From contig NZ_JAIMIB010000017.1 in NCBI RefSeq assembly GCF_019966515.1, positions 46,251-110,250 of the forward strand: 64,000 nt of DNA, read 5' to 3'. The notes beneath the pieces are model-generated. The model was not told the origin of the DNA. It saw nothing but the letters and a program-made list of their open reading frames with translations, and ran no database searches. The translations under genes were made by a program, and so were the position numbers. This document shows positions 16,783 through 24,727 of this stretch, one piece after another (within the stretch, counting starts at the first letter, position 1; every line of letters starts with the position of its first letter). Origin of the DNA: Roseovarius aestuarii. GTDB taxonomy: Bacteria; Pseudomonadota; Alphaproteobacteria; Rhodobacterales; Rhodobacteraceae.

Positions 16783-18314
16783 TGACTGTTTATGCTCAAG
16801 TTGATGCGGCTTTCCGGGAGAATGGAATGACCATTGGTCTGAATGGGCATGGCGCTCAACCCGAAGGGCCACAGCCGCTCATTCGCGAAACACCACCGGG
16901 GCAGCCTTATCCCTCTGATGCACTGGGGCCACTCAAGGGCGCTGTCAAAGCCGTGCATGCCAGCACCGGCGCACCCTTGGCAATCCCGGCCCAAAGCGCG
17001 TTGTCGGTAGCCTCACTGGCGGTGCAGGGATTTGCCAATGTGGAGACGTTGGCAGGTTTTTCGCCCACGTCACTCTATGCCCTGACCATCGCCAGAAGCG
17101 GTGAACGTAAGTCGAGCTGCGACCGTCAGTTTATGCTGGCCCTTCGTGAGCATGAGCGTGAACGCGAGGCCGACCGCCGCGAGGCCATGACCACGTGGCA
17201 GAATGACGTTGCTCTGTGGCGGCAATCCCGTGATGCGATAACCGGCGGCATGAAAAAGAAAGGGAGCGACCGGAACGCAGCCAGAGTTGATCTGGCTGAT
17301 CTGGGTGGTGAACCGCCTGCACCGCCGTCTCAATCCCGCACCGCCACCGAGCCGACCTTCGAGGGGCTGACCAAGCTCTTTATTGAGGGGCAGCCTTCTC
17401 AAGGCCTCTTCTCTGACGAGGGCGGGCAGTTCCTCGGTGGCCACGGTATGAACTCCGACAACAAGCAAAAGACCTTAGCCGGGTTGAACAGCCTGTGGGA
17501 TGGCTCCCCCATTCGGCGTACGCGCGCCGGGGATGGTGCAACGACGCTCTACGGCAAGCGGCTGGCCCTGCATCTGATGGTTCAGCCAGAGGTGGCGCAA
17601 GGCGTCATGTCTGACGCTTTGGCGGGTGGTATCGGATTTCTGCCGCGTTGCCTGATCTGCGAACCGACCAGCACAATCGGCACGCGGCTGTCATCCGTGC
17701 TGCGTTTCGACACGGCTCCGATAGACGCCTTTGCTGCCCGGCTTTCGGCAATCCTGACGCGCACCATGCCCATGCGCGATCCTGACACCCGCGAGTTGGA
17801 ACCGCGCGACCTACACCTGTCTTCTGCCGCCCGCAACATGCTTATTGAGTTCTCAGACCATGTTGAGCGGGAGCAGGCACATGGTGGAGAATTCCACAGC
17901 ATCACAGGCTACGCTTCTAAAGCTCAGGAACAAGCCGCACGCATTGCCGGTGTGCTGACGCTATGGGCTGATCTGGATGCGCCAGAGGTACAGCCAGATA
18001 CGATGGCTAATGCAATCACTCTTGCCGAATTTTACCTGAGCGAAGCGGCGCGTCTGGTGGATGGTGCGATCATACCGCCGGACATTGCACAGGCCGAGAA
18101 ACTGCGCCGCTGGTTGGTGGATAGCTGGCATGAACCCGCAGTGTTGCCGGGGGACATACTGCAATTTGGACCGAACAGTCTGCGCAACCGCAAAGCCGCA
18201 GGCCAAGCCATTTCAACCTTGGTTCAAGCTGGCTGGCTGGTGCCGTTGAATGCCGGGACGGTGGTGCGGGGCAAATCCCGCCGTGAAGCTTATAGCGTGC
18301 AGAAAGGGGGCTAA
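16782..18314 (+). CDS. DUF3987 (YfjI-like) protein
   Basis: 510 residues with the family pattern: PSDALGPLKGAVKAVHASTGAPLAIPAQSALSVAS near residue 45 is split here between helices, followed by TIARSGERKSSCDR (about 105-118), the modified P-loop-like region of the family. Further on come FSDEGGQFLGGHGM, a Walker B-like acidic turn, and a helical C-terminus. DUF3987 proteins are common in integrated elements and are thought to act as replication or primase-helicase-associated ATPases. It is followed by a gene holding an iteron-like array, which would fit a replication role. Confidence 0.75.
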   Translation: MTVYAQVDAAFRENGMTIGLNGHGAQPEGPQPLIRETPPGQPYPSDALGPLKGAVKAVHASTGAPLAIPAQSALSVASLAVQGFANVETLAGFSPTSLYALTIARSGERKSSCDRQFMLALREHEREREADRREAMTTWQNDVALWRQSRDAITGGMKKKGSDRNAARVDLADLGGEPPAPPSQSRTATEPTFEGLTKLFIEGQPSQGLFSDEGGQFLGGHGMNSDNKQKTLAGLNSLWDGSPIRRTRAGDGATTLYGKRLALHLMVQPEVAQGVMSDALAGGIGFLPRCLICEPTSTIGTRLSSVLRFDTAPIDAFAARLSAILTRTMPMRDPDTRELEPRDLHLSSAARNMLIEFSDHVEREQAHGGEFHSITGYASKAQEQAARIAGVLTLWADLDAPEVQPDTMANAITLAEFYLSEAARLVDGAIIPPDIAQAEKLRRWLVDSWHEPAVLPGDILQFGPNSLRNRKAAGQAISTLVQAGWLVPLNAGTVVRGKSRREAYSVQKGG

Positions 18315-18315
18315 A

Positions 18316-18705
18316 ATGGGGTTTGATGTAAAGGCCGCCCTGGCGCGTGCGCTGGAGGCTGAAAATCAGAATACCCGGGGTAGCGATACTGCTAATTCCG
18401 CTAATTCTGCTAAACGATCTCATCAAGGCGGGCAAAGTTTAGCGAGATTAGCAAGTTTAGCAGGGAACCGGACCCTCCATTCCGAAAAACCCAAAACGCC
18501 CGACCCCGAGTTTGACCCTAAGATTTCCGCAAGCGCGGAAGGGTCTGACTACCCCTTTGGCACTTCCCCCGGCGGTCGCCCCGTCACCTACACAGGCAAG
18601 GTCGTTTCACTCGATGCGTGGCGCAGCCTGTCTGATCGGGAAAAGCACGGACCTGGCGGCAAGCATTGGGGCGGGCAATCTCAGCAATGGGAGGGGCAGA
18701 CATGA
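18316..18705 (+). CDS. hypothetical protein whose gene contains an inverted iteron-like array
   Basis: 129 residues from the ATG at 18316, one base after the DUF3987 stop. The protein has a low-complexity middle (NSANSAKRS and LARLASLAG) that is the direct result of repeated 9-bp units in the DNA at 18391-18463. No known domain. Its stop overlaps the next start by 4 bp. The protein may be less important than the DNA it is encoded by. Confidence 0.55.
   Translation: MGFDVKAALARALEAENQNTRGSDTANSANSAKRSHQGGQSLARLASLAGNRTLHSEKPKTPDPEFDPKISASAEGSDYPFGTSPGGRPVTYTGKVVSLDAWRSLSDREKHGPGGKHWGGQSQQWEGQT
18391..18463. repeat. inverted array of three plus three 9-bp units, candidate origin
   Basis: Left arm: GCTAATTCC, GCTAATTCT, GCTAAACGA in tandem (18391-18417). 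After a 19-bp spacer come GTTTAGCGA, GATTAGCAA, GTTTAGCAG (18437-18463), which are the same unit on the other strand. Every unit contains GCTAA or its complement at 9-bp spacing. The array lies inside a small gene just after the DUF3987 gene. Such spacing suits an iteron-type replication or copy-control site. Confidence 0.6.
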
Positions 18706-18950
18706 CCCAAGCAGACCAAGTTCGCGATATAGCCGCTCAGGCCGTTTCGGGGGCTGACAGCACCTCAGACGCTCAAACTCGCCTGAACCGTGCCATAGCG
18801 CCCCTGACGCCCGTTATGCGCCTGTTGGCAGCACAAGACCACTCCGCTGCAATCAGACCATTCGTCAATCCTGCACGGATCGACATTGAGGTATCGCTTG
18901 TCACCCGTGGCGGCGATGTAATCAACACGGGTGAAGGTCATGAAACTTGA
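18702..18950 (+). CDS. hypothetical protein
   Basis: 82 residues from an ATG overlapping the previous stop by 4 bp. Short, with a helical N-terminus and a strand-like C-terminal segment (ARIDIEVSLVTRGGDVI). No recognised domain. Its end overlaps the following HTH gene by 11 bp, which places it in the same operon. Confidence 0.55.
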   Translation: MTQADQVRDIAAQAVSGADSTSDAQTRLNRAIAPLTPVMRLLAAQDHSAAIRPFVNPARIDIEVSLVTRGGDVINTGEGHET

Positions 18951-19461
18951 ATCCATCACCGGACCAGAGCTAAAGGCGATACGCCGAAAGGCCGGTATCA
19001 ATCAAACTGAAATGGGCAAACTGATAGGCGCATCGCGTAGTGGCGTCAGTTATTGGGAGACCAAGCAACACCCACTCACCTCAAAGCAATATCGCTTTGG
19101 CGTTCCGGCAATGATGTTCAAGGTCCTGGGTATCGAGATTTTGCCGATTTATCTGAGGTCAACGCGCGCGCGCGGGTATGGGGTTTTACCGCTATATGAC
19201 GCAGCGCAGGCCATGCTGGATCGAGAGATGGAAAGACGGCGTGCAAAGCTACAAGCGCAAATGGACCGTCGCCGTCAGCCATGCGGTGCGAAAACCCGCA
19301 AGGGTCATCCGTGTCGCATGAAATCAGAACCCGGCAAGCGGCGCTGCAAGTATCACGGTGGAAAGTCCACAGGCCCGAAAACTGCAGAGGGCAAGGCCAG
19401 GATTGCAGAGGCCCAGAGAAAGCGTTGGGAGGCCTATCGACGGAAAAAATACTTAACCTAA
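18940..19461 (+). CDS. XRE-type HTH protein with HGG-STGPKT tail
   Basis: 173 residues from the ATG at 18940. Residues 8-45 form an XRE/Cro helix-turn-helix (LKAIRRKAGINQTEMGKLIG, then SRSGVSYWET). The C-terminal half has a cysteine pair region (CGAKTRKGHPCRMKSEPGKRR trimmed here to its Cys and Lys residues) and HGGKSTGPKTAEGKARI, a motif frequent in small proteins of alphaproteobacterial phages and islands. It probably regulates the DUF3987 operon or binds element DNA. The last gene of this operon. Confidence 0.75.
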   Translation: MKLESITGPELKAIRRKAGINQTEMGKLIGASRSGVSYWETKQHPLTSKQYRFGVPAMMFKVLGIEILPIYLRSTRARGYGVLPLYDAAQAMLDREMERRRAKLQAQMDRRRQPCGAKTRKGHPCRMKSEPGKRRCKYHGGKSTGPKTAEGKARIAEAQRKRWEAYRRKKYLT

Positions 19462-19788
19462 ACAGTTAACCTGGCGTTCTGAGATGCTGGGATCTAGGTA
19501 TGGACTGGTAGGAACGGTAACCATCACCAATGAATTCTCATCCGATAGAAGTCGGATCAAATGTAACTGTACCGATCTGTCCGAAACCCACTCTTCATTG
19601 ATGCAAGAACCTTTGTTGCATCTGTAAACAAACTCTCTTTTTGAGGCACTTTCGAGTATTGCAAATTCGTCAAAAAAAGTGACCTTCCCGCCATCAAGAT
19701 ACTCATCTTGACTTACAAAACTACAGACCAATGCTGCTGACGTTGGCGATGCGTGCAAAACAAAAATAAGGAATGCGAAGATTTTCAT
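19453..19788 (-). CDS. small secreted or periplasmic protein of unknown function
   Basis: 111 residues from the ATG at 19788. MKIFAFLIFVLHASPTSA is a good Sec signal peptide with cleavage after A18. The mature part has cysteines near 22, 55, 60 and 109 that may pair, but no known domain. It is convergent with the HTH gene and overlaps its end by 9 bp. It is isolated and in the opposite orientation to the island operon, so it may be cargo. Confidence 0.6.
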   Translation of the reverse strand: MKIFAFLIFVLHASPTSAALVCSFVSQDEYLDGGKVTFFDEFAILESASKREFVYRCNKGSCINEEWVSDRSVQLHLIRLLSDENSLVMVTVPTSPYLDPSISERQVNCLG

Positions 19789-19866
19789 CGTGCTTGTTCT
19801 TTCTCGGGCCTTCTTTGGATCCATCGAAACAATGATCAGCCTCACCTGAGTGGTCCAGTTTGAATG

Positions 19867-20030
19867 TTAGTGCATGATTGGCCTGGGTTCCATCGGTACG
19901 ATGGATTCTGGAGCCGGTGGGCGGTAGCCCAGAGCACTGTGGGGTCGTTTAGTGTTGTAGTATTTCCTCCATTGTTCGATCAGGATTTGTGCCTCCCGTA
20001 AGCTGTAGAAGATTTCGCCCGCATTGCCGC
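19867..20030 (-). pseudogene. IS3-family transposase OrfB, C-terminal fragment
   Basis: On the minus strand the frame ends ...EIFYSLREAQILIEQW, YYNTKRPHSALGYRPP, the hallmark end of IS3-family (IS407/IS51 group) OrfB integrase domains. Only about 55 residues remain; the DDE core and OrfA are gone, and no terminal inverted repeat can be seen. The break near 20030 abuts a phage-like fragment on the other strand. Confidence 0.8.
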
Positions 20031-20049
20031 TGTCAAAGCCGCTGGCAAC

Positions 20050-20463
20050 ATGCATTCCGGTGGTGCGGGTGAAAGCCTTCAGATTGCCAACATGGCCTCG
20101 GGTCGGGCGAAGCAGTTCCTGCAAAGCCTGACCAATGACAGGGCGCGGCAAATCCTCGTGGATGCCGTGGAAGACCCGGAACTGATGAAGGTTCTTTTGG
20201 GCAGGCCGTCCAACCTCAACTCGCCACGGGTGGAGCGGATTATGTCGCGGTATCTGACAGGGACGGTGGGGGCATCGTTGCCAGATGAATAGGCGAGCAG
20301 CATCGAGTTCAACCCGGCCCGATTTGCACTGGAAATGGCGGTCTACAGCATTCTGATGGAATACGAGGAAAGCTTGGGATTACCCGTGCGTGTCATACCA
20401 AAGCCGGATGGCAACGGTGGGATTGAGCCGGAAGCGGTGGTCCCGGGGGAGTGGTTGGGGTGA
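20050..20463 (+). pseudogene. phage-like protein fragment with in-frame stop
   Basis: The frame encodes MASGRAKQFLQSLTNDRARQ and on to NLNSPRVERIMSRYLTG, then meets TAG at 20290. It continues open in the same frame (SSIEFNPARFALEMAVYSIL) to a TGA at 20461. A shorter copy of the NLNSP-to-YLTG part recurs at 20815-20895. The 5' end touches the IS3 remnant. It is either a short gene plus decayed downstream coding sequence or one broken gene. I do not recognise the family. Confidence 0.4.
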
Positions 20464-20481
20464 ATACGACGATGCTTGCCG

Positions 20482-20502
20482 AGCTTAAGAAATCATTAGG
20501 AT
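20482..20502 (+). repeat. 21-bp upstream repeat, copy 1
   Basis: The sequence starting AGCTTAAGAAATCATTAG is identical to 20952-20972. It lies 78 bp before the start codon of the small gene at 20560; copy 2 lies 79 bp before the gene at 21031. It is followed in both by a GTTAA box. Probably a shared promoter or regulatory site. Confidence 0.6.
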
Positions 20503-20559
20503 TCGGTTAATAAGCTCCTACCATCAAGTCTTTCAATTAGAGCATTTCTGGGGGCAGCT

Positions 20560-20781
20560 ATGCGTACATTTGAACTCTTAATGAAGTCTATTCATGCGGC
20601 AAGGCATGCGCGTGAAGAGGGCCTCCACAATACAGCCAATTCTTTCGACAAAATAGTGAATCACTTGTTGGCATTGTTGGACACTGAATCCCGGTCAGCG
20701 AACCAAGTTTCTATGCAACCTGCCTCAAAACAATTACCGCGTCGATTGAGCACAAGAATTCACACGCATTCGCCCAATTAA
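20560..20781 (+). CDS. small helical protein, member of an island paralogue family
   Basis: 73 residues. The segment ARHAREEGLHNTANSFDKIV and the following LLALLD match the protein at 21031-21219 (AREHGFLNTAEAFDGIVDSL). It is an amphipathic helical hairpin with no catalytic motif. The C-terminal 25 residues are basic and dissimilar. Upstream DNA is duplicated too, so the two genes arose by duplication including their promoter. Confidence 0.5.
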   Translation: MRTFELLMKSIHAARHAREEGLHNTANSFDKIVNHLLALLDTESRSANQVSMQPASKQLPRRLSTRIHTHSPN

Positions 20782-20814
20782 TTGTTCACCACCCTGCAAG
20801 CTGAACTCCCAAGC

Positions 20815-20895
20815 AACCTTAACTCGCCAAACCTGGAGCGCATTCTCTCAAAGTATCTGACCGGGGCGGCTATGGCTGTGGTGCAGGTGGACTAA
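20815..20895 (+). pseudogene. C-terminal fragment, second copy of the 20050 protein
   Basis: NLNSPNLERILSKYLTG in this frame repeats the end of the 20050-20463 product and is followed by AAMAVVQVD and a stop. No start codon or upstream part remains. Confidence 0.5.
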
Positions 20896-20951
20896 ATAAG
20901 CGAAAAACATAATACCGGCGGGATAACGCCGACTTTACCAACCGTGTTCCA

Positions 20952-20972
20952 AGCTTAAGAAATCATTAGGAT
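20952..20972 (+). repeat. 21-bp upstream repeat, copy 2
   Basis: Identical to 20482-20502 and at the same distance from the following paralogous gene (79 bp). A GTTAA box follows, as in copy 1. Confidence 0.6.
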
Positions 20973-21030
20973 ATTGTTAAGAAAATACCTCCATTGATCA
21001 ACAAATTGTCGCGAACACCTGGAGAAAACT

Positions 21031-21219
21031 ATGGATACTGAGGAAATTCTGGTCCGAACCATGAATGCTTCGAAAGAGGCTAGAGAGCACGGGTTCTTAA
21101 ACACAGCAGAGGCCTTTGATGGAATCGTTGATAGTCTGCTGCAGCTCATGAATTCGCAAACACTATCTATCGGCGAAAAACGAGTGAACTCACTACCCGA
21201 TACGCTCCAACGTCACTGA
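21031..21219 (+). CDS. small helical protein, paralogue of 20560-20781
   Basis: 62 residues, shares the pattern A-R-E-x-G-x-x-N-T-A-x-x-F-D-x-I-V with the 20560 gene and has the same upstream 21-bp repeat. Mostly one or two helices, no membrane segment. Function unknown; small acidic helical proteins of this type could be antitoxin-like or regulatory, but no toxin is adjacent. Confidence 0.5.
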   Translation: MDTEEILVRTMNASKEAREHGFLNTAEAFDGIVDSLLQLMNSQTLSIGEKRVNSLPDTLQRH

Positions 21220-21336
21220 CGCACTCGGACCTATACGTCTGAAATAGGGATATTCACATATTGTTAACCAATCTCCCTGAGGTTGTGATGGTTGGCGATA
21301 GCTCATTCGCCATAACGTCTAAAGGGGATGCAAACC

Positions 21337-21531
21337 ATGACGAGTTACAAGAGCTTCGCGACGCTAATATGTGACATCGAGAAGTATTCAGAAGATAATC
21401 TATTTTCACAGGCTGAAAACTTAATCGGGAAAGCGCGTGAAGCACTTCGAAAAGACCTGCGCGACCACGTTGAAAAAAAGCATAATTCTCGAAAATCTGA
21501 CATTGCAACCGGCGCTCCATTGCATAGCTGA
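21337..21531 (+). CDS. small hypothetical protein
   Basis: 64 residues from the ATG at 21337; an ATG three codons earlier is possible. Helical and charged (KYSEDNLFSQAENLIGKARE). It resembles the two preceding small proteins in size, in composition and in having a GTTAACC box about 70 bp upstream, but is not clearly homologous. It ends 6 bp before the GFA-like gene. Confidence 0.45.
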   Translation: MTSYKSFATLICDIEKYSEDNLFSQAENLIGKAREALRKDLRDHVEKKHNSRKSDIATGAPLHS

Positions 21532-21537
21532 CAACTG

Positions 21538-22068
21538 GTGACAGGTAGCATTTATGCGCTATCTGAGCTTATACTAAGCTTGCAGGAGGCTCTCTCGATA
21601 GAGAATGACGTGACAGAGATTATTGCGAGCTGCGGATGCAGACAGGCAGGCACAATCCTTTCTGCCACTCCTCGGGTTCGCTTTCGCTGTCACTGCACCA
21701 AGTGTCAGGCGGTCTATCGGGCGCCATACGCCGATGCATTAGTCCTACGTCGTGGCCAAGCTCGCCCTGCCAATCAAGGAATGATTAAGTGGGTTCGCAC
21801 AAAGCGACCATCGCCACTGGTGCGAGGCCTTTGCAGCAAATGCAATGAGCCAGTGTTGGCGTATCTTTATGGAGTTTTGACGATCATACCAACCAGGACG
21901 GTATCGGGGCTAAAGAAACCGCCAATCGATTGCGACATCTACTATCGAACCCGAGCTTCGAACTTGGATGATGAAATTCCAAAACATGATGGGATGTTGT
22001 CGTCCCACATCGCCCTCGCACTTCCCTTGACGCGAGTGCTTGCCATGCCTGGGCGAAAAGTTAGCTAA
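21538..22068 (+). CDS. GFA/CENP-V-like zinc protein
   Basis: 176 residues from a GTG. Cysteines in SCGCRQAG, FRCHCTKCQAVYRAPY and the distal LCSKCNEP pair follow the GFA (glutathione-dependent formaldehyde-activating, CENP-V) zinc-binding layout. The first part (residues 1-30) is helical and not part of that fold. The C-terminal 40 residues (from KHDGM) have a partial copy in the 22442-22621 gene. Members of this family bind zinc and small thiols; the substrate here is unknown. Confidence 0.6.
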   Translation: MTGSIYALSELILSLQEALSIENDVTEIIASCGCRQAGTILSATPRVRFRCHCTKCQAVYRAPYADALVLRRGQARPANQGMIKWVRTKRPSPLVRGLCSKCNEPVLAYLYGVLTIIPTRTVSGLKKPPIDCDIYYRTRASNLDDEIPKHDGMLSSHIALALPLTRVLAMPGRKVS

Positions 22069-22076
22069 GATATCCG

Positions 22077-22373
22077 ACCCAACAAGCCAAGCATCTGGCA
22101 AAGCGGAAAGAGCTTTGGGGGTGCCGGAATACTGAAGCGACTTGCACCAGTAATCGCGGCAGAGGGCAGCCAAAACAATTTACCGTCGAAACAGCGGATG
22201 CTACTGGCGTCAACAAGTCCACGGTGACTCGTGCCGTATCCCGCGCAGAAGGTGTCACACAGGCCGCCAGAGACGCCATAAGGGGCACTGATCTGGACAA
22301 GGGCGTGGTGCTAGATGAACTGAAGAGGGTTGATCCAGATGAACAATTACATGCGGTAGAGCAATTAATTTGA
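22077..22373 (+). pseudogene. ParB-like C-terminal fragment, copy 1
   Basis: An open frame without a start codon encodes QQAKHLAKRKELW, FTVETADATGVNKSTVTRAV, GTDLDKGVVLDELKRVDP. This is the helix-turn-helix and linker of ParB/KorB-type or phage ParB-like proteins. The N-terminal nuclease/CTPase-like part is missing. A second, differently truncated copy is at 24423-24727, and the DNA is highly similar between them. Confidence 0.7.
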
Positions 22374-22441
22374 TTTTAGACCTTTTGCCCACCAATGGCA
22401 GCCTCAACGCGGTGTGGAGTGGAGTATTTTCGGAGACCAGA

Positions 22442-22621
22442 ATGCCTAAAGACAATGTAATGCCCGCTGCCACCATGACTGCAACGATAGGGGCGCTGAA
22501 GGTCATCAGCAGTAAACGCAACAGGTTTCCGCCGCTAGCGGATCAGGAAGAGATCATCGAGCACAAAGGAATGTGGCTCTCAAAAATGGCTCTGGTTTTG
22601 CGTGACTGGAGGAAGGATTAG
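22442..22621 (+). CDS. short protein resembling the C-terminus of the GFA-like protein
   Basis: 59 residues from the ATG at 22442. The end, EIIEHKGMWLSKMALVL, parallels EIPKHDGMLSSHIALAL in the 21538-22068 product, and the preceding linker aligns loosely. It lacks every zinc cysteine, so it is probably a truncated duplicate rather than a working enzyme. Confidence 0.35.
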   Translation: MPKDNVMPAATMTATIGALKVISSKRNRFPPLADQEEIIEHKGMWLSKMALVLRDWRKD

Positions 22622-23271
22622 TTTCCTTAGTTAAACCCTGCAACCCCTTCTATCTCAAAGACTGTCAGTGCTGCATCCAATGCCACCAGCTCGGTCGCAA
22701 AGGTGTGTCGTCGCTGAGCGGCTTTTTGCTGAGCACGCATCTCCCATAAAGCCATTAGCACTTTGTTAGTGAATTGAACCAATAAGCGATTCACCGAACG
22801 CAAGCTCAGGAGGCTACTTTGATCCCGAACGAAGGTTGGGATGTTACAAGCGCAACGGCTGTGTGCGTAATGGCTTATTCCCGCTCGTGATACGCTTGTA
22901 AGAGTTGGCGGAAGGTATTGGTCGGGCTGGTTTGCATCTCAATGGGGCACAAAGGTACAAAAAATGTTTCCCAATTCAAATGACGCAAACCAGCTGGGCC
23001 TTCGTTAGCATCGGCGCTCTTAACGAACGGTTAACCAAGGGAAAATGTTAGCCAATTTAATACGTTCTACTGATCAATAACGCTGCATCAGCTACTCTTC
23101 GCTGACCGTGGAAATCGCGCACAGGTTGCGCCTCACACGGTGACATCGTCCGCTTCCAACGGCGGGCTAATAGGTAATCACACTGATATGTTTCGCCAAA
23201 CTTTCCCCTTATGAGCCCAATTTACCGTGTCAGGTTAACAGGGAACGGTAACGTAAATTGGGGAGGGTTGA
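22622..23271. other. 650-bp gene-poor stretch with repeat copies
   Basis: No credible gene. 22634-22705 is a decayed copy of the coding segment at about 24731-24800 (on the minus strand, ALDAALTVFE). 22751-22814 is a copy of the 64-bp repeat found at 25269-25332. The last 250 bp carry GTTAACC boxes and lead into the XRE gene. Confidence 0.5.
22751..22814. repeat. 64-bp dispersed repeat, copy 1
   Basis: Runs from GCCATTAGCACTTTGTTAG to GCTCAGGAGGC and matches 25269-25332 with only a few differences; the identical core includes ATTGAACCAATAAGCGATTC. Similarity continues weakly on both sides. It could be a mobile or recombination-prone segment. Confidence 0.65.
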
Positions 23272-23625
23272 ATGGCGCGAAAGGTGGATGTTTATGTTGG
23301 AAGGCGCATTAGGCATCGCCGTTGGTTGATTGATATTTCGCAGCAAGAGTTAGCTGAACGAGTTGGATTGAGGTTTCAGCAAATTCAAAAGTACGAAACT
23401 GGTAGCAATAGGGTTAGCGCTTCCAAGCTTTGGGAAATCTCTCGCGTGCTTAACGTTCCGGTCGAATTCTTCTTCAAGGGTCTAGAACAGGACGACACGG
23501 AACGGGAATACTTTTTGGACGACCGAAATGCCGTGCTTTTGGTCGCCTCCTACTACAAAATACCCGAAGAAAAGCGAAAGTCGTTTTTTGAAATGGCCGC
23601 TGCTTTGGCTTGTCCGGATCCCTAG
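23272..23625 (+). CDS. XRE-family transcriptional regulator
   Basis: 117 residues. The classic helix-turn-helix covers residues 12-66: RIRHRRWLIDISQQELAE, then LRFQQIQKYETGSNRVSASK. This is followed by VPVEFFFKG, typical of alphaproteobacterial Cro/CI-like repressors. The C-terminal segment (AVLLVASYYKIPEEKRKSFF) recurs as a fragment at 23993-24112. It is convergent with the small gene at 23634-23855. It probably represses element functions. Confidence 0.85.
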   Translation: MARKVDVYVGRRIRHRRWLIDISQQELAERVGLRFQQIQKYETGSNRVSASKLWEISRVLNVPVEFFFKGLEQDDTEREYFLDDRNAVLLVASYYKIPEEKRKSFFEMAAALACPDP

Positions 23626-23633
23626 CATTTGAA

Positions 23634-23855
23634 CTAATCTACTTTATCGAGTCTTAGAGACAGAGAAATTTCGATATCTTTGGCTATCCGGTGAAGGGCA
23701 GACGCTGCTTCAAGCCTATCATGCCTACCGAGTTCCACACTCGAATACTCGATGAGCATGAGAATAACGCTCTTGATATGTTCCAATTTTCCGCATGATG
23801 CAGCGATCATTAACTCGTCGCAAAGCTCGGCGGTCAAATTGTCGATTTTCGACAT
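23634..23855 (-). CDS. small helical protein, paralogue 1 of a duplicated pair
   Basis: 73 residues. NLTAELCDELMIAASCGKLE, then MLIEYSSVELGRH matches the protein at 24101-24331 across its length. All-helical, acidic, no membrane segment. It lies tail to tail with the XRE gene, 8 bp apart. The same tail-to-tail pair is repeated downstream, so the two genes were duplicated together. Function unknown. Confidence 0.6.
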   Translation of the reverse strand: MSKIDNLTAELCDELMIAASCGKLEHIKSVILMLIEYSSVELGRHDRLEAASALHRIAKDIEISLSLRLDKVD

Positions 23856-23992
23856 GATAGAATTCTCAACTGAGTGTAGGGGAAGGTAGTGGCAAAGTAT
23901 AACTCAGAAAAGACTTCGAGGACGGCGCGTAACTCACTGATTTCGGAGTTGCAACATGTCCTTAAGAATAGACTAAGATTGATACCCGATAG

Positions 23993-24112
23993 TTGAAACT
24001 CGACGAACATGCCGTGATGTTGGTTGCTGCCTATACCAAAATCTCCGAAGAGCAACGGAAGGCGCTACTGAGGTTCGCGAAGACTTTATCGAAATCCAAG
24101 TCAGAGGATTGA
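23993..24112 (+). pseudogene. truncated duplicate of the XRE regulator (C-terminus)
   Basis: In frame: LDEHAVMLVAAYTKISEEQ, then RKALLRFAKTLSK. This parallels the XRE protein's C-terminus and lacks the DNA-binding domain. It overlaps the end of the minus-strand gene 24101-24331 by 12 bp, copying the arrangement of the first pair. Confidence 0.65.
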
Positions 24113-24331
24113 TTGATGCCTTTGCTTCTCTCTCGGAAAAGTTCTCTCAAACTCTTTTGCGACGTCGAGCAATAGAATTGACGCCTCTGAATTCTTGTGC
24201 CGAGCTAATTCACAAGCGGAGTATTCGATCAGCATCGCCACAGTGTTTTTGATGCAATTCAAGTCACCGGAGGAAGCTTCAATCATTAGTTGATCGCAGA
24301 GTTCAGCGGTCACGTTCTCAAGCTTTGACAT
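24101..24331 (-). CDS. small helical protein, paralogue 2 of a duplicated pair
   Basis: 76 residues from the ATG at 24331. ENVTAELCDQLMIEASSGDL and MLIEYSACELARH align with 23634-23855. The C-terminus is longer and basic. The retained open frame beside a decayed regulator suggests this gene is under selection or the duplication is recent. Confidence 0.6.
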   Translation of the reverse strand: MSKLENVTAELCDQLMIEASSGDLNCIKNTVAMLIEYSACELARHKNSEASILLLDVAKEFERTFPREKQRHQSIL

Positions 24332-24422
24332 TCGCAAGCCAATCTCTGTGTGCTTTGGAAAAGAGGATTGGCGAACATATACCACTACACAAAATTTGCG
24401 ACTATGAGGTAGGTCAACTTGA

Positions 24423-24727
24423 CCAAATGGTCATGCAGACGATATCGACCGCCAACTAAGAGAGATAGATGAAAATCTTATCCGGTCGGAGCTAATCACA
24501 ACCCAGCAAGCAGAGCATCTGGCGAGGCGGAAGGAGCTATGGGGTGCAAGAAAGCTAGCTGATGCAAGTTGCGCCACCAAGAAGCCACAACATGAGAAGC
24601 AATTCACCGCCGAAACAGCGGATGCAACTGGCGTCAACAAGTCCACGGTAACCCGCGCTGTATCTCGTGCAGAAGGCGTCACACAGGCCGCCAGAGGCGC
24701 CATACGGGGCACTGACTTGGATAAGAT
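24423..24727 (+). pseudogene. ParB-like C-terminal fragment, copy 2
   Basis: The frame has DRQLREIDENLIRSELITTQ, QQAEHLARRKELWGARK, FTAETADATGVNKSTVTRAV and GTDLDK before running into unrelated sequence. It reaches further upstream than copy 1 but loses the end (no ELKRVDP). No start codon. The two copies are about 2.35 kb apart. Confidence 0.7.

Noticed and set aside
18391..18463. CRISPR array
   Set aside because: Units are 9 bp, directly abutting and partly inverted, with no spacers; no cas gene in the window.
19867..20030. Complete IS3 element
   Set aside because: Only the last 55 or so residues of OrfB remain, with no OrfA and no terminal repeats.
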